Counted from the stretch's first letter, positions 1 to 8,965 are shown. The stretch: DNA of 64,000 nt from Marinobacter daqiaonensis (GCF_900115285.1 NZ_FOYW01000001.1:1957272-2021271); one strand, 5' to 3'. The notes: generated by a model not told the origin, from the letters alone. Numbers and translations are program-made.

Positions 1-1542
1 GGTCTTGAAATGATCCAGGTCGAAGGCGACCAGAGCTGCCGTCCGTCCGTCCTGCTTCAACCGTTTCAATTCTCTCTTGGCGACTTCGTAGAAATGGCGG
101 CGGTTGGCGATGCCTGTCAGGAAATCTGTAGACGCAACCTTCTTAAGCTTCTCAACAGCCCTGTTCAGGGACTGTGTGCGCTCCTGAACTTTTTCCTCCA
201 GGACCTCATTCTGCTGCTCGATTGCACGGTTGGCCTCCCGCAGGCGTTCCTCGGCCTCTTTCTCCTGCGTGAGATCGTGCTGGATACCTACATAATGTGT
301 AACAGTGCCGGCATGGTTACTCACGGGTGCCAGACTCAGGTCTATCCAGAGAAGCTTGCCTGATTTTGTGTAATTTCTAACCTGAACGCGGCATGGTTTA
401 CTCTCAGCCACTGCGGCTCGTATGATTTCAATCGTCGTCTTTTGCTGATCACCATCCTGAAGAAACTGACAGCCCTGCCCAACGATTTCGGCTGCCCTGT
501 AACCAAACAGTTCCTCGAACTTGGGATTGACCCAGGTGATTGGCATGTCAGATTGCCGGACATCGACAACAGAAATTGGATCGTTGCTTGCCTGAATTGC
601 CCGCTCCTGAAACCGAAGAGAAGCGTTTTGACGTCTTATTTTCTGGATCAGCCCGGAGAGACCAACGGCAATGATACTCACAACCACGAGATATTCCTGG
701 GTCAGCCAGATTGCCTCCTGAGGAGCTATCGTTTCGGTATAGGTACTCAGCGGTTGGATGAGGAGAGCAACAGCCACGACGGCAATTATCGACACGGTTG
801 CTGTGGTGGCGAGTAACCGGAAACGGGTCGCAGTCCAGACGACGAATCCCAAGAGCAGCACAGGTGTAAGGAAAAACTCGACGCTTCCCTGGCGAGCAAA
901 GTCAAAGGCATAGAAGCCGGTGATTGCGATGGCTGTCCATATCACGACAAGTTCTGTGATCTTCGAATAGTGTGGAGCACGGACACTCCTCCAGCCGGTG
1001 CTTATGGCATGCCAACAGGAAGCGAACAGTGGCGTGAGAAGAAGGAGGCCCACGGCGTCGGCAAACCACCAGAGACGCCAGAACACCCAAAACGGATTGT
1101 CCGTTCGGTCCAGAATATTGTAAACGGCGGCGCCTAACAGCGCGGCAACGGAACATGCAACCAGGGGACCCGTCAGGATGAATATCCTGAGGTGCTTTAA
1201 CGATTGAAAGTCAAAACCGGGACCACAAAATCGCCGGATCAGAAAAGCCGCAAGAAAAGATTCAAAGATATTCACCAGACCAAACAGGCTGGCGGACCAA
1301 AGCGGGAAAGAGACGGACAGAGCCGCAGTACAGGCTGCGATCAAGGCAGCAGTGGCGAGTCCAGTCCACTCGCGGCGAGGGGTCAATAAAAGTGCGGTTA
1401 AAAGTACGGCATTGGCGGGCCAAAGGATGGCAATGCCGTCCTCTGTCACGGTTTGTGTAAGACCTAACCAGGCCCCCAGAAAGAAAAACACCCCGGTGAG
1501 GATGGCGCGTAAACCAGGTTTCGTTAGCGCATTCGAATTCAC
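1..1542 (-). CDS. MASE1-PAS-GGDEF diguanylate cyclase, 3' end outside window
   Basis: Synthesises c-di-GMP if its GGDEF domain is intact; the catalytic loop lies beyond the left edge. The GTG start at 1542 follows GGAG with a 7-nt gap. Residues about 10-300 are a chain of hydrophobic segments of MASE1 type (LWPANAVLLTALLL, WFADAVGLLLLTPL). A PAS domain follows at about 325-435 (SVVDVRQSDMPITWVNPKFEELFGY, with the PAC-like end HYVGIQHDLTQEKEAEERL). Then comes a coiled linker (EQQNEVLEEKVQERTQSL) and the start of GGDEF (STDFLTGIANRRHF, VAFDLDHFK) from about residue 470. The frame stays open from 1542 to base 1. It is probably an inner-membrane sensor. The family call is firm; the signal sensed is unknown. 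Confidence 0.9.
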   Translation of the reverse strand, partial: MNSNALTKPGLRAILTGVFFFLGAWLGLTQTVTEDGIAILWPANAVLLTALLLTPRREWTGLATAALIAACTAALSVSFPLWSASLFGLVNIFESFLAAFLIRRFCGPGFDFQSLKHLRIFILTGPLVACSVAALLGAAVYNILDRTDNPFWVFWRLWWFADAVGLLLLTPLFASCWHAISTGWRSVRAPHYSKITELVVIWTAIAITGFYAFDFARQGSVEFFLTPVLLLGFVVWTATRFRLLATTATVSIIAVVAVALLIQPLSTYTETIAPQEAIWLTQEYLVVVSIIAVGLSGLIQKIRRQNASLRFQERAIQASNDPISVVDVRQSDMPITWVNPKFEELFGYRAAEIVGQGCQFLQDGDQQKTTIEIIRAAVAESKPCRVQVRNYTKSGKLLWIDLSLAPVSNHAGTVTHYVGIQHDLTQEKEAEERLREANRAIEQQNEVLEEKVQERTQSLNRAVEKLKKVASTDFLTGIANRRHFYEVAKRELKRLKQDGRTAALVAFDLDHFKT

Positions 1543-1844
1543 CCTCTCTCTCCAATACTGTCACAGGCTCTGTGAAGGGCCTTCTCGGACAGTACGACAA
1601 CGGAATTTCCGCTTTCTGGTCGAAAGCAAACTGTTACGGGAAGCTTAGCTGAAAAAACCGGTGATACTAATACCGGCCAGGCTCACCAGAACGAGGATGT
1701 ACCCCCCAGGGCTGAAGAGCCTGGTCGGTTCCAGGCAAGGGTGCCTGCGCTGATCGTCTGTCGCGGAGCGATTGGGGGGAGTAACTGGCGGGGGACTTGC
1801 CGCTGAAGCCGTCCGTGGCCTCGGAGGTACTGCGGTGGCAACCG
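1543..1844. other. Gene-free stretch between the cyclase and livM
   Basis: About 300 bases without a convincing gene. It holds the terminator of the importer operon (1652-1676) and the ribosome-binding site and probable promoter region of the cyclase. A TTG-initiated open frame at 1645-1848 on the minus strand runs through the terminator and has no ribosome-binding site, so I do not call it. Confidence 0.6.
1652..1676 (-). terminator. Rho-independent terminator of the importer operon
   Basis: On the minus strand CCGGT and ACCGG form a 5-bp stem around a 9-nt loop, followed directly by six T. It lies about 170 nt past the livM stop codon. The stem is short, but the U-tract is good. Confidence 0.6.
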
Positions 1845-2840
1845 TCAACTCATATTTTTCCGCAGGAAGTTCTGGATCTCCCCCACAATCCCCGAGCGGA
1901 AGGTCATTACCGTAACCACAAAGATAGCGCCGAGGATGGGGTCCACCCAGTCGCCCAGCGGGCCCTGGGAGAGCTGATACTCGAGGTTGACCACGAAAGT
2001 GGCGCCGATCACCGGGCCCAATAGCGTCCCGGTGCCACCGAGCAGGGTCATGAGGATCACCTCGCCGGACATGTGCCAGTGGGCATCATTGAGGGAAGCC
2101 AGCTGGAACACCACGGTTTTCACCGAGCCGGCCAGGCCTGCCAGGCTGGCGGAAATCACGAAGGCCAGCAGCTTGTAGCGATCCACGTTATAGCCCAGGG
2201 AAATGGCCCTCGGTTCGTTCTGTTTGATGGCCTTGAGCACCTGGCCGAAGGGGGAGCCGACAATTCGCTGCACCAGAAGATAGCCACCGAGAAAGACTGC
2301 CAGCACGAAATAGTACATGGCGAAGTTATTACTCAGGTCCACCAGGCCGAACAGGTGGCCCCTCGGCACACCATGCAAGCCATCTTCGCCGCCGGTAAAC
2401 GGGGCCTGCACGAACACGAAATAGACCAGCTGGGCCAGCGCCAGGGTGATCATGGCAAAGTAGATACCCTGCCGGCGAATTGCCACGATGCCGAATCCGA
2501 GCCCCAACAGGGTGGCCGTAGCGGTACCCACGATGATGCCCATTTCCGTTGTCAGTCCGGAAAAGTTCGAGAGCAGGTAGCCGGTGGTGTAGGAGCCGGC
2601 CGCCAGGAAGGCTGCATGCCCGAACGAGAGCAGTCCCGTGTAACCCAGCAGGAGGTTGAAGGCCACGGCGAACAGGGCGAAGCACAGGATTTTCATCAGG
2701 AAAACGGGGTACATGACCGTCGGTGCGAGCAGGAGCAACACCAGCAGCACCAGGTTGAGGATCTGCTTCTTGCGCTGTTCCGCCTTCTGTTGCCTGACGA
2801 TACCCTGGTGGATGTCAGTCTGGGTGGTTGCGGTCGTCAT
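1845..2840 (-). CDS. livM: Branched-chain-type ABC transporter permease LivM
   Basis: Second inner-membrane permease of a LivFGHM-type importer, 331 residues. About eight hydrophobic segments are visible, with the family signature near the first third (LLGYTGLLSFGHAAFLAAGSY). A C-terminal GGTGTLLGPVIGA resembles the EAA-like coupling loop that contacts the ATPases. The N-terminus is a polar stretch of about 25 residues rich in T and Q. The start lies 2 nt downstream of the livH stop, so the two permeases are translationally coupled. It is the last gene of the operon. Confidence 0.92.
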   Translation of the reverse strand: MTTATTQTDIHQGIVRQQKAEQRKKQILNLVLLVLLLLAPTVMYPVFLMKILCFALFAVAFNLLLGYTGLLSFGHAAFLAAGSYTTGYLLSNFSGLTTEMGIIVGTATATLLGLGFGIVAIRRQGIYFAMITLALAQLVYFVFVQAPFTGGEDGLHGVPRGHLFGLVDLSNNFAMYYFVLAVFLGGYLLVQRIVGSPFGQVLKAIKQNEPRAISLGYNVDRYKLLAFVISASLAGLAGSVKTVVFQLASLNDAHWHMSGEVILMTLLGGTGTLLGPVIGATFVVNLEYQLSQGPLGDWVDPILGAIFVVTVMTFRSGIVGEIQNFLRKNMS

Positions 2841-2842
2841 GG

Positions 2843-3730
2843 CTATGCCTCCTTACCGAACAGGCCCGATGGGCGAATCAACAGGACGATCACCATCACC
2901 AGAAAGATCACGGCTGCCGAACCCTGGGGGTAAAATACTTTGGTGAGACCTTCCACAACCCCCATCAGCAGGCCAGTGATGACCGCGCCGGCGATGGAGC
3001 CCATACCGCCGATGACCACAACGGCAAACACCACGATAAGTATATTGGCGCCCATCACCGGAGATACCGAATAGATGGGGGCGGCCAGCACACCGGCGAA
3101 GGCAGCCAGCATGACGCCAAAACCGTAGGTCAGACTGATCAGCAAGGGCACATTGATACCGAAACCCTGCATCAGCTGGGAATCCTCCGTGCCTGCCCGC
3201 AGATAGGAGCCGAGCCGGGTTTTCTCAATCATGAACCAGGTACCGAAACACACCAGTAGGGCTGCGACGATAACCCAGGCACGATAATAGGGGAGAAACA
3301 TGAAGCCGAGGTTCATCCCCCCCTTGAACACATCCGGCATGGAATACCTCAGGCCGGAAACACCATAAATATTGGTCAGCACACCCTGAATGATAAGAGC
3401 GATGCCGAAGGTCAGAAGCAGGCTGTATATATGGTCCTGCCCCGCAATACGTCGCAACAGGAAATACTCCAGGGCAATACCAAAGCAGCCCACAAGAATA
3501 GGTGCGAGAAAAAGTGCCACCCAGTAATTGATGCCGAAAGCATCAAACATCAGAACGGTGCAGAGGGCGCCGAGCATGTACATGGCACCGTGGGCAAAGT
3601 TGATAATTTTCAGCAGTCCGAATATGACCGCCAGGCCGAGGCTCAGCAGGGCGTAAAAGGCGCCGTTGATGACCCCGAGCATAAGCTGGCCGGACAGCAC
3701 AGCCACGGGGACTCCCAGTATCATGGACAT
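2843..3730 (-). CDS. livH: Branched-chain-type ABC transporter permease LivH
   Basis: First permease of the importer, 295 residues from the ATG at 3730. I prefer this start because GGAG sits 8 nt upstream and the protein then begins MSMILGVPVAVLSGQ, like other LivH proteins; an upstream in-frame extension to 3805 runs into the intercistronic hairpin. Family features include GAFYALLSLGLAVIFGLLKIINFAHG near the N-terminus and VVVIGGMGSIAGAVITGLLMG near the C-terminus. It is separated from the binding-protein gene by about 105 nt containing a strong hairpin. Confidence 0.92.
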   Translation of the reverse strand: MSMILGVPVAVLSGQLMLGVINGAFYALLSLGLAVIFGLLKIINFAHGAMYMLGALCTVLMFDAFGINYWVALFLAPILVGCFGIALEYFLLRRIAGQDHIYSLLLTFGIALIIQGVLTNIYGVSGLRYSMPDVFKGGMNLGFMFLPYYRAWVIVAALLVCFGTWFMIEKTRLGSYLRAGTEDSQLMQGFGINVPLLISLTYGFGVMLAAFAGVLAAPIYSVSPVMGANILIVVFAVVVIGGMGSIAGAVITGLLMGVVEGLTKVFYPQGSAAVIFLVMVIVLLIRPSGLFGKEA

Positions 3731-3790
3731 GTCGAGAACTCCAAAAGCAGCGCAGACGTTGTAACCGGGTGGTGAATCTGCAGTTTTCGG

Positions 3791-3821
3791 TGGTGTCCCC
3801 GCCACAATGGCGGGGACACCA
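3791..3821 (-). other. Intercistronic hairpin between binding-protein gene and livH
   Basis: Perfect 14-bp inverted repeat (TGGTGTCCCCGCCA and its complement) with a 3-nt loop, starting 14 nt beyond the binding-protein stop codon. There is no T-run after it, so it is probably not a simple terminator. Such hairpins commonly protect the 3' end of binding-protein mRNA and lower permease expression; that role is inferred here. Confidence 0.6.
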
Positions 3822-3834
3822 GTCGGTCAGAACA

Positions 3835-5049
3835 TCAGTTTTGGGTTACCAGATCGCACTTGCTCTCGGAGAGCGGACGGTAGGCTTCGTCGCCCGGGAT
3901 GGTGCGAATGATCTTGTACAGGTCCCACTCGCCCTTGGATTCAGCCGGCGTCTTCACTTCTGCCAGGTACATATCGTGGACCATACGGCCATCCTCGCGG
4001 ATGATGCCATTCTTGGCGAACATGTCGTTGATGGGTGTTTCCATCATCTGCTTGCGGACGGTCTGGGCATCGTCGGAACCCGTTGCCTTGACGGCATCCA
4101 GGTACTGCATGGTGCTGGAGTAGATACCCGCGTGCACCATGGTGGGACGAACGCCGGTCTCTTCCATGAAGCGGTCGGACCAGGCACGGGTTTCATCGTT
4201 CATATCCCAGTACCAACCCGTGGTGAGCTGGATGCCCTGTGCGGTTTCCGCGCCCAGTGCGTGAACATCGGTGAGGAACAGCAGCAGGGCTGCCAGGGTC
4301 TGACCGGACTGAGTGAGCCCGAACTCGTTGGCGGTCGTAATCGCATTGGTGGTATCCGCACCGGCATTCGCCAGGGCCACCACGTCAGCACCGGACGCCT
4401 GGGCCTGCAGGATGAAGGATGAAAAGTCAGACGTCGGGAAGGGGTGCCGCACGGTCTCGATGACTTTCCCGCCATTTTCCTCCACCACGCGGGTGACATC
4501 GCCTTCCAGAGCATGACCAAAGGCGTAATCGGCGGTAAGGATAAACCAGGTCTCCCCACCCTCTTTCACGACGGCACTGGCCGTACCGTTGGCCAGGGGA
4601 TAGGTGTCATACACATAGTGAATGTGGTTGGGCGTGCAGTGTTCGTTGGTAATGCTGGACGCGGCAGAGCCGGAGATGATGCCCAGCCGGTCGTTCTCTT
4701 CCAGGATATTGCTGACAGCGATGGAGACCGAGGAGGCAACAAGGCCGCCAATCATGTCGACGTCTTCATTTTCCACCCAGCGCCGTGCCGTACTTGAGGC
4801 GGCGTCAGGGCTGTTGCGGTCATCGGCACTTACCACTTCGATCTTGGCGCCATTCACCTTGCCACCGAAGTCGGCGATGGCCATTTCCATGGCCTTCAGG
4901 CCGTTAGGACCTGCCAGGTCCCGGTAGGTACCGGACATATCGGCAAGGTAACCGATCTTGACGGTATTGTTGGAGATCTCGGCCTGGGCACCGCCCACCA
5001 GAAGGGCCGAGGCGATCGCTGAGGTCAGAAGCTTTTTCGTGATTGTCAT
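3835..5049 (-). CDS. Periplasmic substrate-binding protein of LivK/Peripla_BP_6 type
   Basis: Captures the substrate in the periplasm and delivers it to LivHM. 404 residues from the ATG at 5049, which has GGAG 8 nt upstream; an upstream in-frame extension adds a charged stretch with no signal character. Residues 1-23 are a signal peptide ending AQA. The mature part begins with the family pattern VKIGYLADMSGTYRDLAGPNGLKAMEMA and contains VSADDRNSPDAASSTARRWV. Position between livF and livH fits a complete five-gene importer. The substrate is not evident; linked acyl-CoA genes suggest an organic acid rather than an amino acid. Confidence 0.88.
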   Translation of the reverse strand: MTITKKLLTSAIASALLVGGAQAEISNNTVKIGYLADMSGTYRDLAGPNGLKAMEMAIADFGGKVNGAKIEVVSADDRNSPDAASSTARRWVENEDVDMIGGLVASSVSIAVSNILEENDRLGIISGSAASSITNEHCTPNHIHYVYDTYPLANGTASAVVKEGGETWFILTADYAFGHALEGDVTRVVEENGGKVIETVRHPFPTSDFSSFILQAQASGADVVALANAGADTTNAITTANEFGLTQSGQTLAALLLFLTDVHALGAETAQGIQLTTGWYWDMNDETRAWSDRFMEETGVRPTMVHAGIYSSTMQYLDAVKATGSDDAQTVRKQMMETPINDMFAKNGIIREDGRMVHDMYLAEVKTPAESKGEWDLYKIIRTIPGDEAYRPLSESKCDLVTQN

Positions 5050-5123
5050 TATTGTAACTCCGCTGCTGTCGTTGCGTTGGTTTTCGGGATTTGTTCTTGT
5101 TTTTGCACTCTCTGGCCCGGGCA

Positions 5124-5846
5124 TCAAACGCCCAGGTACCTGTCCAGCACCGACTGCTTGCTCGCAAGGTCGCCAGCGCTGATTTCCTCCACAATCTGGC
5201 CGTGCTCCATCACGTAATGACGGTCTGCCAGGGGTGCGGCGAAATGGAAATTCTGTTCAACCAGAATAATGGTCAGTCCTTTTTCCTTGAGCCTGATCAG
5301 GACCTCGCCCAGCTTTTCTACAATGACCGGGGCCAGACCCTCAGTGATTTCATCCAGCAGCAGCATGTTGGCGCCCGTCCGGAGGATGCGGGCCATGGCC
5401 AGCATCTGCTGTTCACCACCGGAGAGCTTGGTGCCCTGACTGGTCCGACGCTCATACAGGTTCGGGAACATGGCGAAGATTTCTTCCAGCCCCATGCCGC
5501 CGCTTCTTACCACCGGCGGGAGCGTCAGGTTCTCCATGACGTTGAGTCCGGAAAAAATGCCCCGGTGTTCGGGGCAATATCCAACGCCCAACCTTGCAAT
5601 GTGGTGAGGGGCACAGGACATCGTCTCCTCACCGTTGATCATGATCGAGCCGGTACGGCGGCCCACCATATTCATGATGGCTTTCAACGTGGTGCTTCGG
5701 CCGGCCCCGTTGCGACCCAGGAGGGTGACCAGCTCGCCCCGCTGGACCTCCATCTCAATGCCGTGGAGGATGTGGGACTCGCCGTAGAACGCGTGCAGTC
5801 CGGAAATCCGCAGCTGTTCGTACTCCTTGTGAGCAACCTGGCTCAT
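5124..5846 (-). CDS. livF: ABC transporter ATP-binding protein LivF
   Basis: ATPase of the importer, 240 residues. The Walker A motif at about 44-52 reads GRNGAGRST, so the usual lysine is arginine (codon CGA). The signature LSGGEQQ is at about 141-147 and Walker B LLLDE at 162-166. The start overlaps the livG stop by 4 nt. The Arg could reduce nucleotide binding, but every other motif is intact and I believe some LivF proteins carry this variant. It pairs with LivG, whose Walker A is normal. Confidence 0.92.
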   Translation of the reverse strand: MSQVAHKEYEQLRISGLHAFYGESHILHGIEMEVQRGELVTLLGRNGAGRSTTLKAIMNMVGRRTGSIMINGEETMSCAPHHIARLGVGYCPEHRGIFSGLNVMENLTLPPVVRSGGMGLEEIFAMFPNLYERRTSQGTKLSGGEQQMLAMARILRTGANMLLLDEITEGLAPVIVEKLGEVLIRLKEKGLTIILVEQNFHFAAPLADRHYVMEHGQIVEEISAGDLASKQSVLDRYLGV

Positions 5847-6619
5847 TCCGCTTCCTCCTGCTTCTCGGTGGCTGCGCCACCCATGTATACCTCCCGCACG
5901 CGGGGGTCATCGGAAACCTGCTGGTAATTCCCCTCGGTCAGCACCGAGCCCTGGGCCAGCACAGTGACCCGGTCACAGAGCTTGCTGACGACGCCCAGAT
6001 TATGTTCCACCATCAGTACGGTGCGGCCCTGGGCGGCCTTCCGGACCAGCTCCACCACCCGATCCACATCCTCACTGCCCATGCCCTGGGTGGGCTCATC
6101 CAGCAGCAGCAGCTCCGGCTCCATGGCCAGGGTGGTGGCCAGCTCCAGTGCCCGCTTGCGGCCATAGGCCAGCTCCACGGTTGTGGTATTGGCGTATTCC
6201 GTCAGACCCACACTGTCCAGCAGCTCCATACACCGCTCATTCAGCCTGTTGAGGGATTCGCCGGACTTCCAGAAGCGGAACGAATTGCCTTCAAAGCTTT
6301 GCAGGGCAACGCGGATGTTTTCCAGGGCGGTCATATGGGGAAAGACCGCGGAAATCTGGAATGAGCGGACCACGCCCTTCCGCGCGATGGCGGCAGGCTT
6401 CATGGCGGTAATGTCCTCGCCCTTGAAAAGGATCCTGCCCCGGGTGGGAATGAGAAACTTGGTAAGCAGGTTGAATACCGTGGTCTTGCCCGCGCCATTG
6501 GGGCCGATCAGGGCATGGATGTGCCCACGCTGCACCTTCAGGTTGACGTCGTTGACCGCGACAAAGCCCTTGAACTCCTTGACGAGGCTTTGGGTCTCCA
6601 GAACGAACGGGTCACTCAT
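5843..6619 (-). CDS. livG: ABC transporter ATP-binding protein LivG
   Basis: ATPase of the importer and first gene of the operon, 258 residues from the ATG at 6619, preceded by AGGTGG with an 8-nt gap. Walker A at about 39-47 is canonical (GPNGAGKTT); Walker B is LLLLDEPTQGM; the signature is the LivG-type variant LAYGRKR. A longer in-frame start at 6697 would cover the operator and is unlikely. A palindromic operator candidate lies 52-75 nt upstream of this start. Confidence 0.92.
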   Translation of the reverse strand: MSDPFVLETQSLVKEFKGFVAVNDVNLKVQRGHIHALIGPNGAGKTTVFNLLTKFLIPTRGRILFKGEDITAMKPAAIARKGVVRSFQISAVFPHMTALENIRVALQSFEGNSFRFWKSGESLNRLNERCMELLDSVGLTEYANTTTVELAYGRKRALELATTLAMEPELLLLDEPTQGMGSEDVDRVVELVRKAAQGRTVLMVEHNLGVVSKLCDRVTVLAQGSVLTEGNYQQVSDDPRVREVYMGGAATEKQEEAE

Positions 6620-6670
6620 GGGGCATTCCACCTTTGTTATTGTTGTACATTTGAACTTTTCACAGAGTAG

Positions 6671-6694
6671 ATTGACGTATACGTAAACGTCAAT
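6671..6694 (-). promoter_or_regulatory. Palindromic operator upstream of livG
   Basis: Perfect 8-bp arms ATTGACGT and ACGTCAAT around an 8-nt spacer that itself contains ACGT. Bases 6677-6693 match 8949-8965, upstream of the acyl-CoA synthetase gene, at 14 of 17 positions and in the same orientation relative to transcription. It resembles operators of MerR-family regulators of acyl-CoA catabolism (LiuR type) as I remember them; the regulator itself is not in the window. Confidence 0.6.
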
Positions 6695-6827
6695 CAAAAA
6701 GTCGCGTTTTTTCGACCAATCTCTATGTCCGGGAAGTCGAGCGTTGACGACAGCACCCCACGGTGCCTGTGCCGCCGAAAACGCTCTTGCTCAACCCCCC
6801 CCCCGCACCGGAGGTCCCCCAGGTCCG

Positions 6828-7244
6828 TTATCGCGCCGCCGGAATGGCATAGATGCTGGTAGCATGAGCGACGGGCTCTTCCAGGCCTTCGGAGTGAATA
6901 TACACCTCACCCACGGCACTGGTCCGGCCAATACGCAGCATGTTGGCCTTCGCCCGTATCGGGCTGTGGGCCACCGGCTTGCGCAGAAAGTTGATGTTCA
7001 GGTTGCTGGTGACGGCCAGGGGGACCAGGCCGATCTTGCCCAGTAGCGCGGCATAAACCGCGACGTCCGCCAGCGCCATCATGGCGGGACCGGAAACCGT
7101 GCCACCCGGGCGCAGATGTTCGTCGTCCACCTCCAGCTTCATTTCGGCCCAGCCATCCCCCAGGCCCTGCAGGGTTCCGTACCGGGCGCCCTGGGGGAAA
7201 TGCTCGGCGAGGAAGGCCTGAAGTTCCTCGAAGGTGACGATCAT
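6828..7244 (-). CDS. PaaI-like hotdog-fold thioesterase
   Basis: 138 residues, single hotdog domain. The pattern RPGGTVSGPAMMALADVAVYAAL at about 45-67 is the helix and preceding loop typical of PaaI/4HBT acyl-CoA thioesterases (an HG..G....D-like region), followed by NLNINFLRKPV and IRAKANMLRIGRTSAVGEV strands. It probably hydrolyses an acyl-CoA and so recycles CoA. Its start overlaps the end of the acyl-CoA synthetase gene by 4 nt, so the two are one operon and likely act on the same acyl group. The exact substrate cannot be read from the sequence. Confidence 0.82.
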   Translation of the reverse strand: MIVTFEELQAFLAEHFPQGARYGTLQGLGDGWAEMKLEVDDEHLRPGGTVSGPAMMALADVAVYAALLGKIGLVPLAVTSNLNINFLRKPVAHSPIRAKANMLRIGRTSAVGEVYIHSEGLEEPVAHATSIYAIPAAR

Positions 7245-8890
7245 CCGTGCACCTCCTCCTTGGCCTGGTTGCGCAGCACAAAACGCTGGATCTTGCCGCT
7301 GGGAGTTTTCGGCAGTTCATCCACAAACTCGATCTCCCGCGGGTAAGCGTGCGCCGACAGACGATGGCGGACCAGTTCCTGCAACTCCTCTTTCAGGGCA
7401 TCCTCGCTTTCCGGTTCCTGCCCGCCCTTGATCACAACATAGGCCTTGATGATGGAACCACGCTTCTCGTCAGGCTTGGCCACCACACCGGACTCGGCAA
7501 CGGCCTGGTGCTCCAGCAGGGTACTTTCCACATCCGCCGGGCCAACCCGGTAGCCGGCGGTGGTGATGATGTCGTCATCGCGGCCGCTGAAGGAAAAGCC
7601 GCCGTCACCATGGCTGATGACCATATCGCCGGTGAGGTAGTAGCCGTTCACAAACGGATCCTTCTCTCCCCAGGTATAGCCATCGAAGTGGAACAATGGC
7701 GAGGCCTCCACATCCACCGCCAGCTGGCCGACCTCGCCTGCCCCCACTTCCTCATTCCTTTCATTCAGTGCCACCACCCGGTGGCCCGGGGATGAATAGC
7801 CCATGGAGCCCGGGCGCACCGTGCTCTCGAGTCCGTGAAAATTGCAGCAGGTCATACCGGTTTCGGTCTGGCCATAATGGTCCTTGACCGAACAGAAATG
7901 GCGCTTTTCGATCCAGCTCACCACCTCCGGATTCAGCGGTTCCCCGGCGCTACTGGCGACCCGCAGGCCAAGGTTTTCACCCTCCGGCAGCACATGATCA
8001 TGGGCCTTCAGCAGCCGGTAAGCCGTGGGCGCCGCCGCCAGATTGGTGATCCCGTATCTGCGGATCATGTCGTAGGTGGTTTCCGGGGTGAAGGCGCCCG
8101 GGTTGAAATGGGTCGCGTGCCCCATCAGCAGCGGGCCGATCACCGCGTAGTACAGGCCGTAGGCCCAGCCCGGATCAGCCACGTTCCAGAACACGTCGTC
8201 TTCCCGCAGGTCAATGGCGTATTTCATGTAAACATAGAACGCCAGCAACGCCTTGGCCGGTACCGCAACACCCTTGGATTTGCCCACGGTTCCGGAGGTG
8301 AACATCTGCAGGAAGGGGTCGCTACCCGTGATCAGCACCGGCTCGAACCGGTCGGACTGCTCTGCCAGAATGCTTTCGAAATCAGGAACATCGGCATCCA
8401 CCGCCGAGGCATTCACACACACCACCGGCGCGCAATCCTTCACTTCGGTCAGCTTCGGGTAATTGGCCGGGTCGGTCACCACCAGTTGAGTGCCGGCACG
8501 CTCAAAGCGGTACTCGATGGCGCCGGGACCGAATGCGGTAAAGAGGGGCTGGTACACAGCGCCGGCGCGCAGGGTGCCGGCAATGACAATGAGCAGTTCC
8601 GGGGTACGGGGCAGCAGGGCAGCCACGCGGTCACCCTTGCCAATTCCCCGGGATGCCAGGTAATTCGCGAAGCGGGCGGACTTTTCCTTCAGCTCGGCAA
8701 AGGTGAGTTTGCCGGAACCACCATCCTCTTTCTCATAGTAGAGGGCGACCCGCTGGGGGTCTTCGGCCCACTTGTCACAGATTTCGGTGCAGACATTCAG
8801 GCCCGTCTCCAGATTGCCTTCCAGGATCTCGGCTTCGAGGCTGGCGGGATCGAAATTGTCATAGACCGACTGGTATTCCGGGAGGCTCAT
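7241..8890 (-). CDS. AMP-forming acyl-CoA synthetase (acetyl/medium-chain type)
   Basis: 549 residues of the ANL superfamily. It activates a carboxylic acid with ATP and CoA. Motifs: the phosphate loop TSGTVGKSKG, YGQTETGMTCCNF (A5), YYLTGDM (A7), GRDDDIITTAGYRVGP (A8) and the catalytic lysine in PKTPSGKIQR. The pattern resembles acetyl-CoA synthetase-like and medium-chain (ACSM) enzymes more than FadD. The phosphate loop has V instead of the usual second T. Downstream is the coupled thioesterase gene, then the importer operon, suggesting uptake followed by activation of an organic acid. A motif at 8949-8965 lies about 60 nt upstream. Confidence 0.88.
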   Translation of the reverse strand: MSLPEYQSVYDNFDPASLEAEILEGNLETGLNVCTEICDKWAEDPQRVALYYEKEDGGSGKLTFAELKEKSARFANYLASRGIGKGDRVAALLPRTPELLIVIAGTLRAGAVYQPLFTAFGPGAIEYRFERAGTQLVVTDPANYPKLTEVKDCAPVVCVNASAVDADVPDFESILAEQSDRFEPVLITGSDPFLQMFTSGTVGKSKGVAVPAKALLAFYVYMKYAIDLREDDVFWNVADPGWAYGLYYAVIGPLLMGHATHFNPGAFTPETTYDMIRRYGITNLAAAPTAYRLLKAHDHVLPEGENLGLRVASSAGEPLNPEVVSWIEKRHFCSVKDHYGQTETGMTCCNFHGLESTVRPGSMGYSSPGHRVVALNERNEEVGAGEVGQLAVDVEASPLFHFDGYTWGEKDPFVNGYYLTGDMVISHGDGGFSFSGRDDDIITTAGYRVGPADVESTLLEHQAVAESGVVAKPDEKRGSIIKAYVVIKGGQEPESEDALKEELQELVRHRLSAHAYPREIEFVDELPKTPSGKIQRFVLRNQAKEEVHG

Positions 8891-8948
8891 GGTCCTTTCC
8901 TTTTATTGTTGTCAACGAGTGCGTGATCAATTTTTAGCACATACTACA

Positions 8949-8965
8949 GTTTACGTAAAGGTAAA
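8949..8965 (-). promoter_or_regulatory. Operator candidate upstream of acyl-CoA synthetase
   Basis: Contains the perfect palindrome TTTACGTAAA (8950-8959) and continues GGTAAA. It matches 6677-6693 upstream of livG at 14 of 17 bases. The two sites probably bind the same repressor, linking synthetase and importer expression. Confidence 0.5.

Noticed and set aside
1645..1848. TTG-initiated 67-codon frame after livM with a hydrophobic end
   Set aside because: No ribosome-binding site, and its end runs through the operon terminator; low-complexity proline-rich start.
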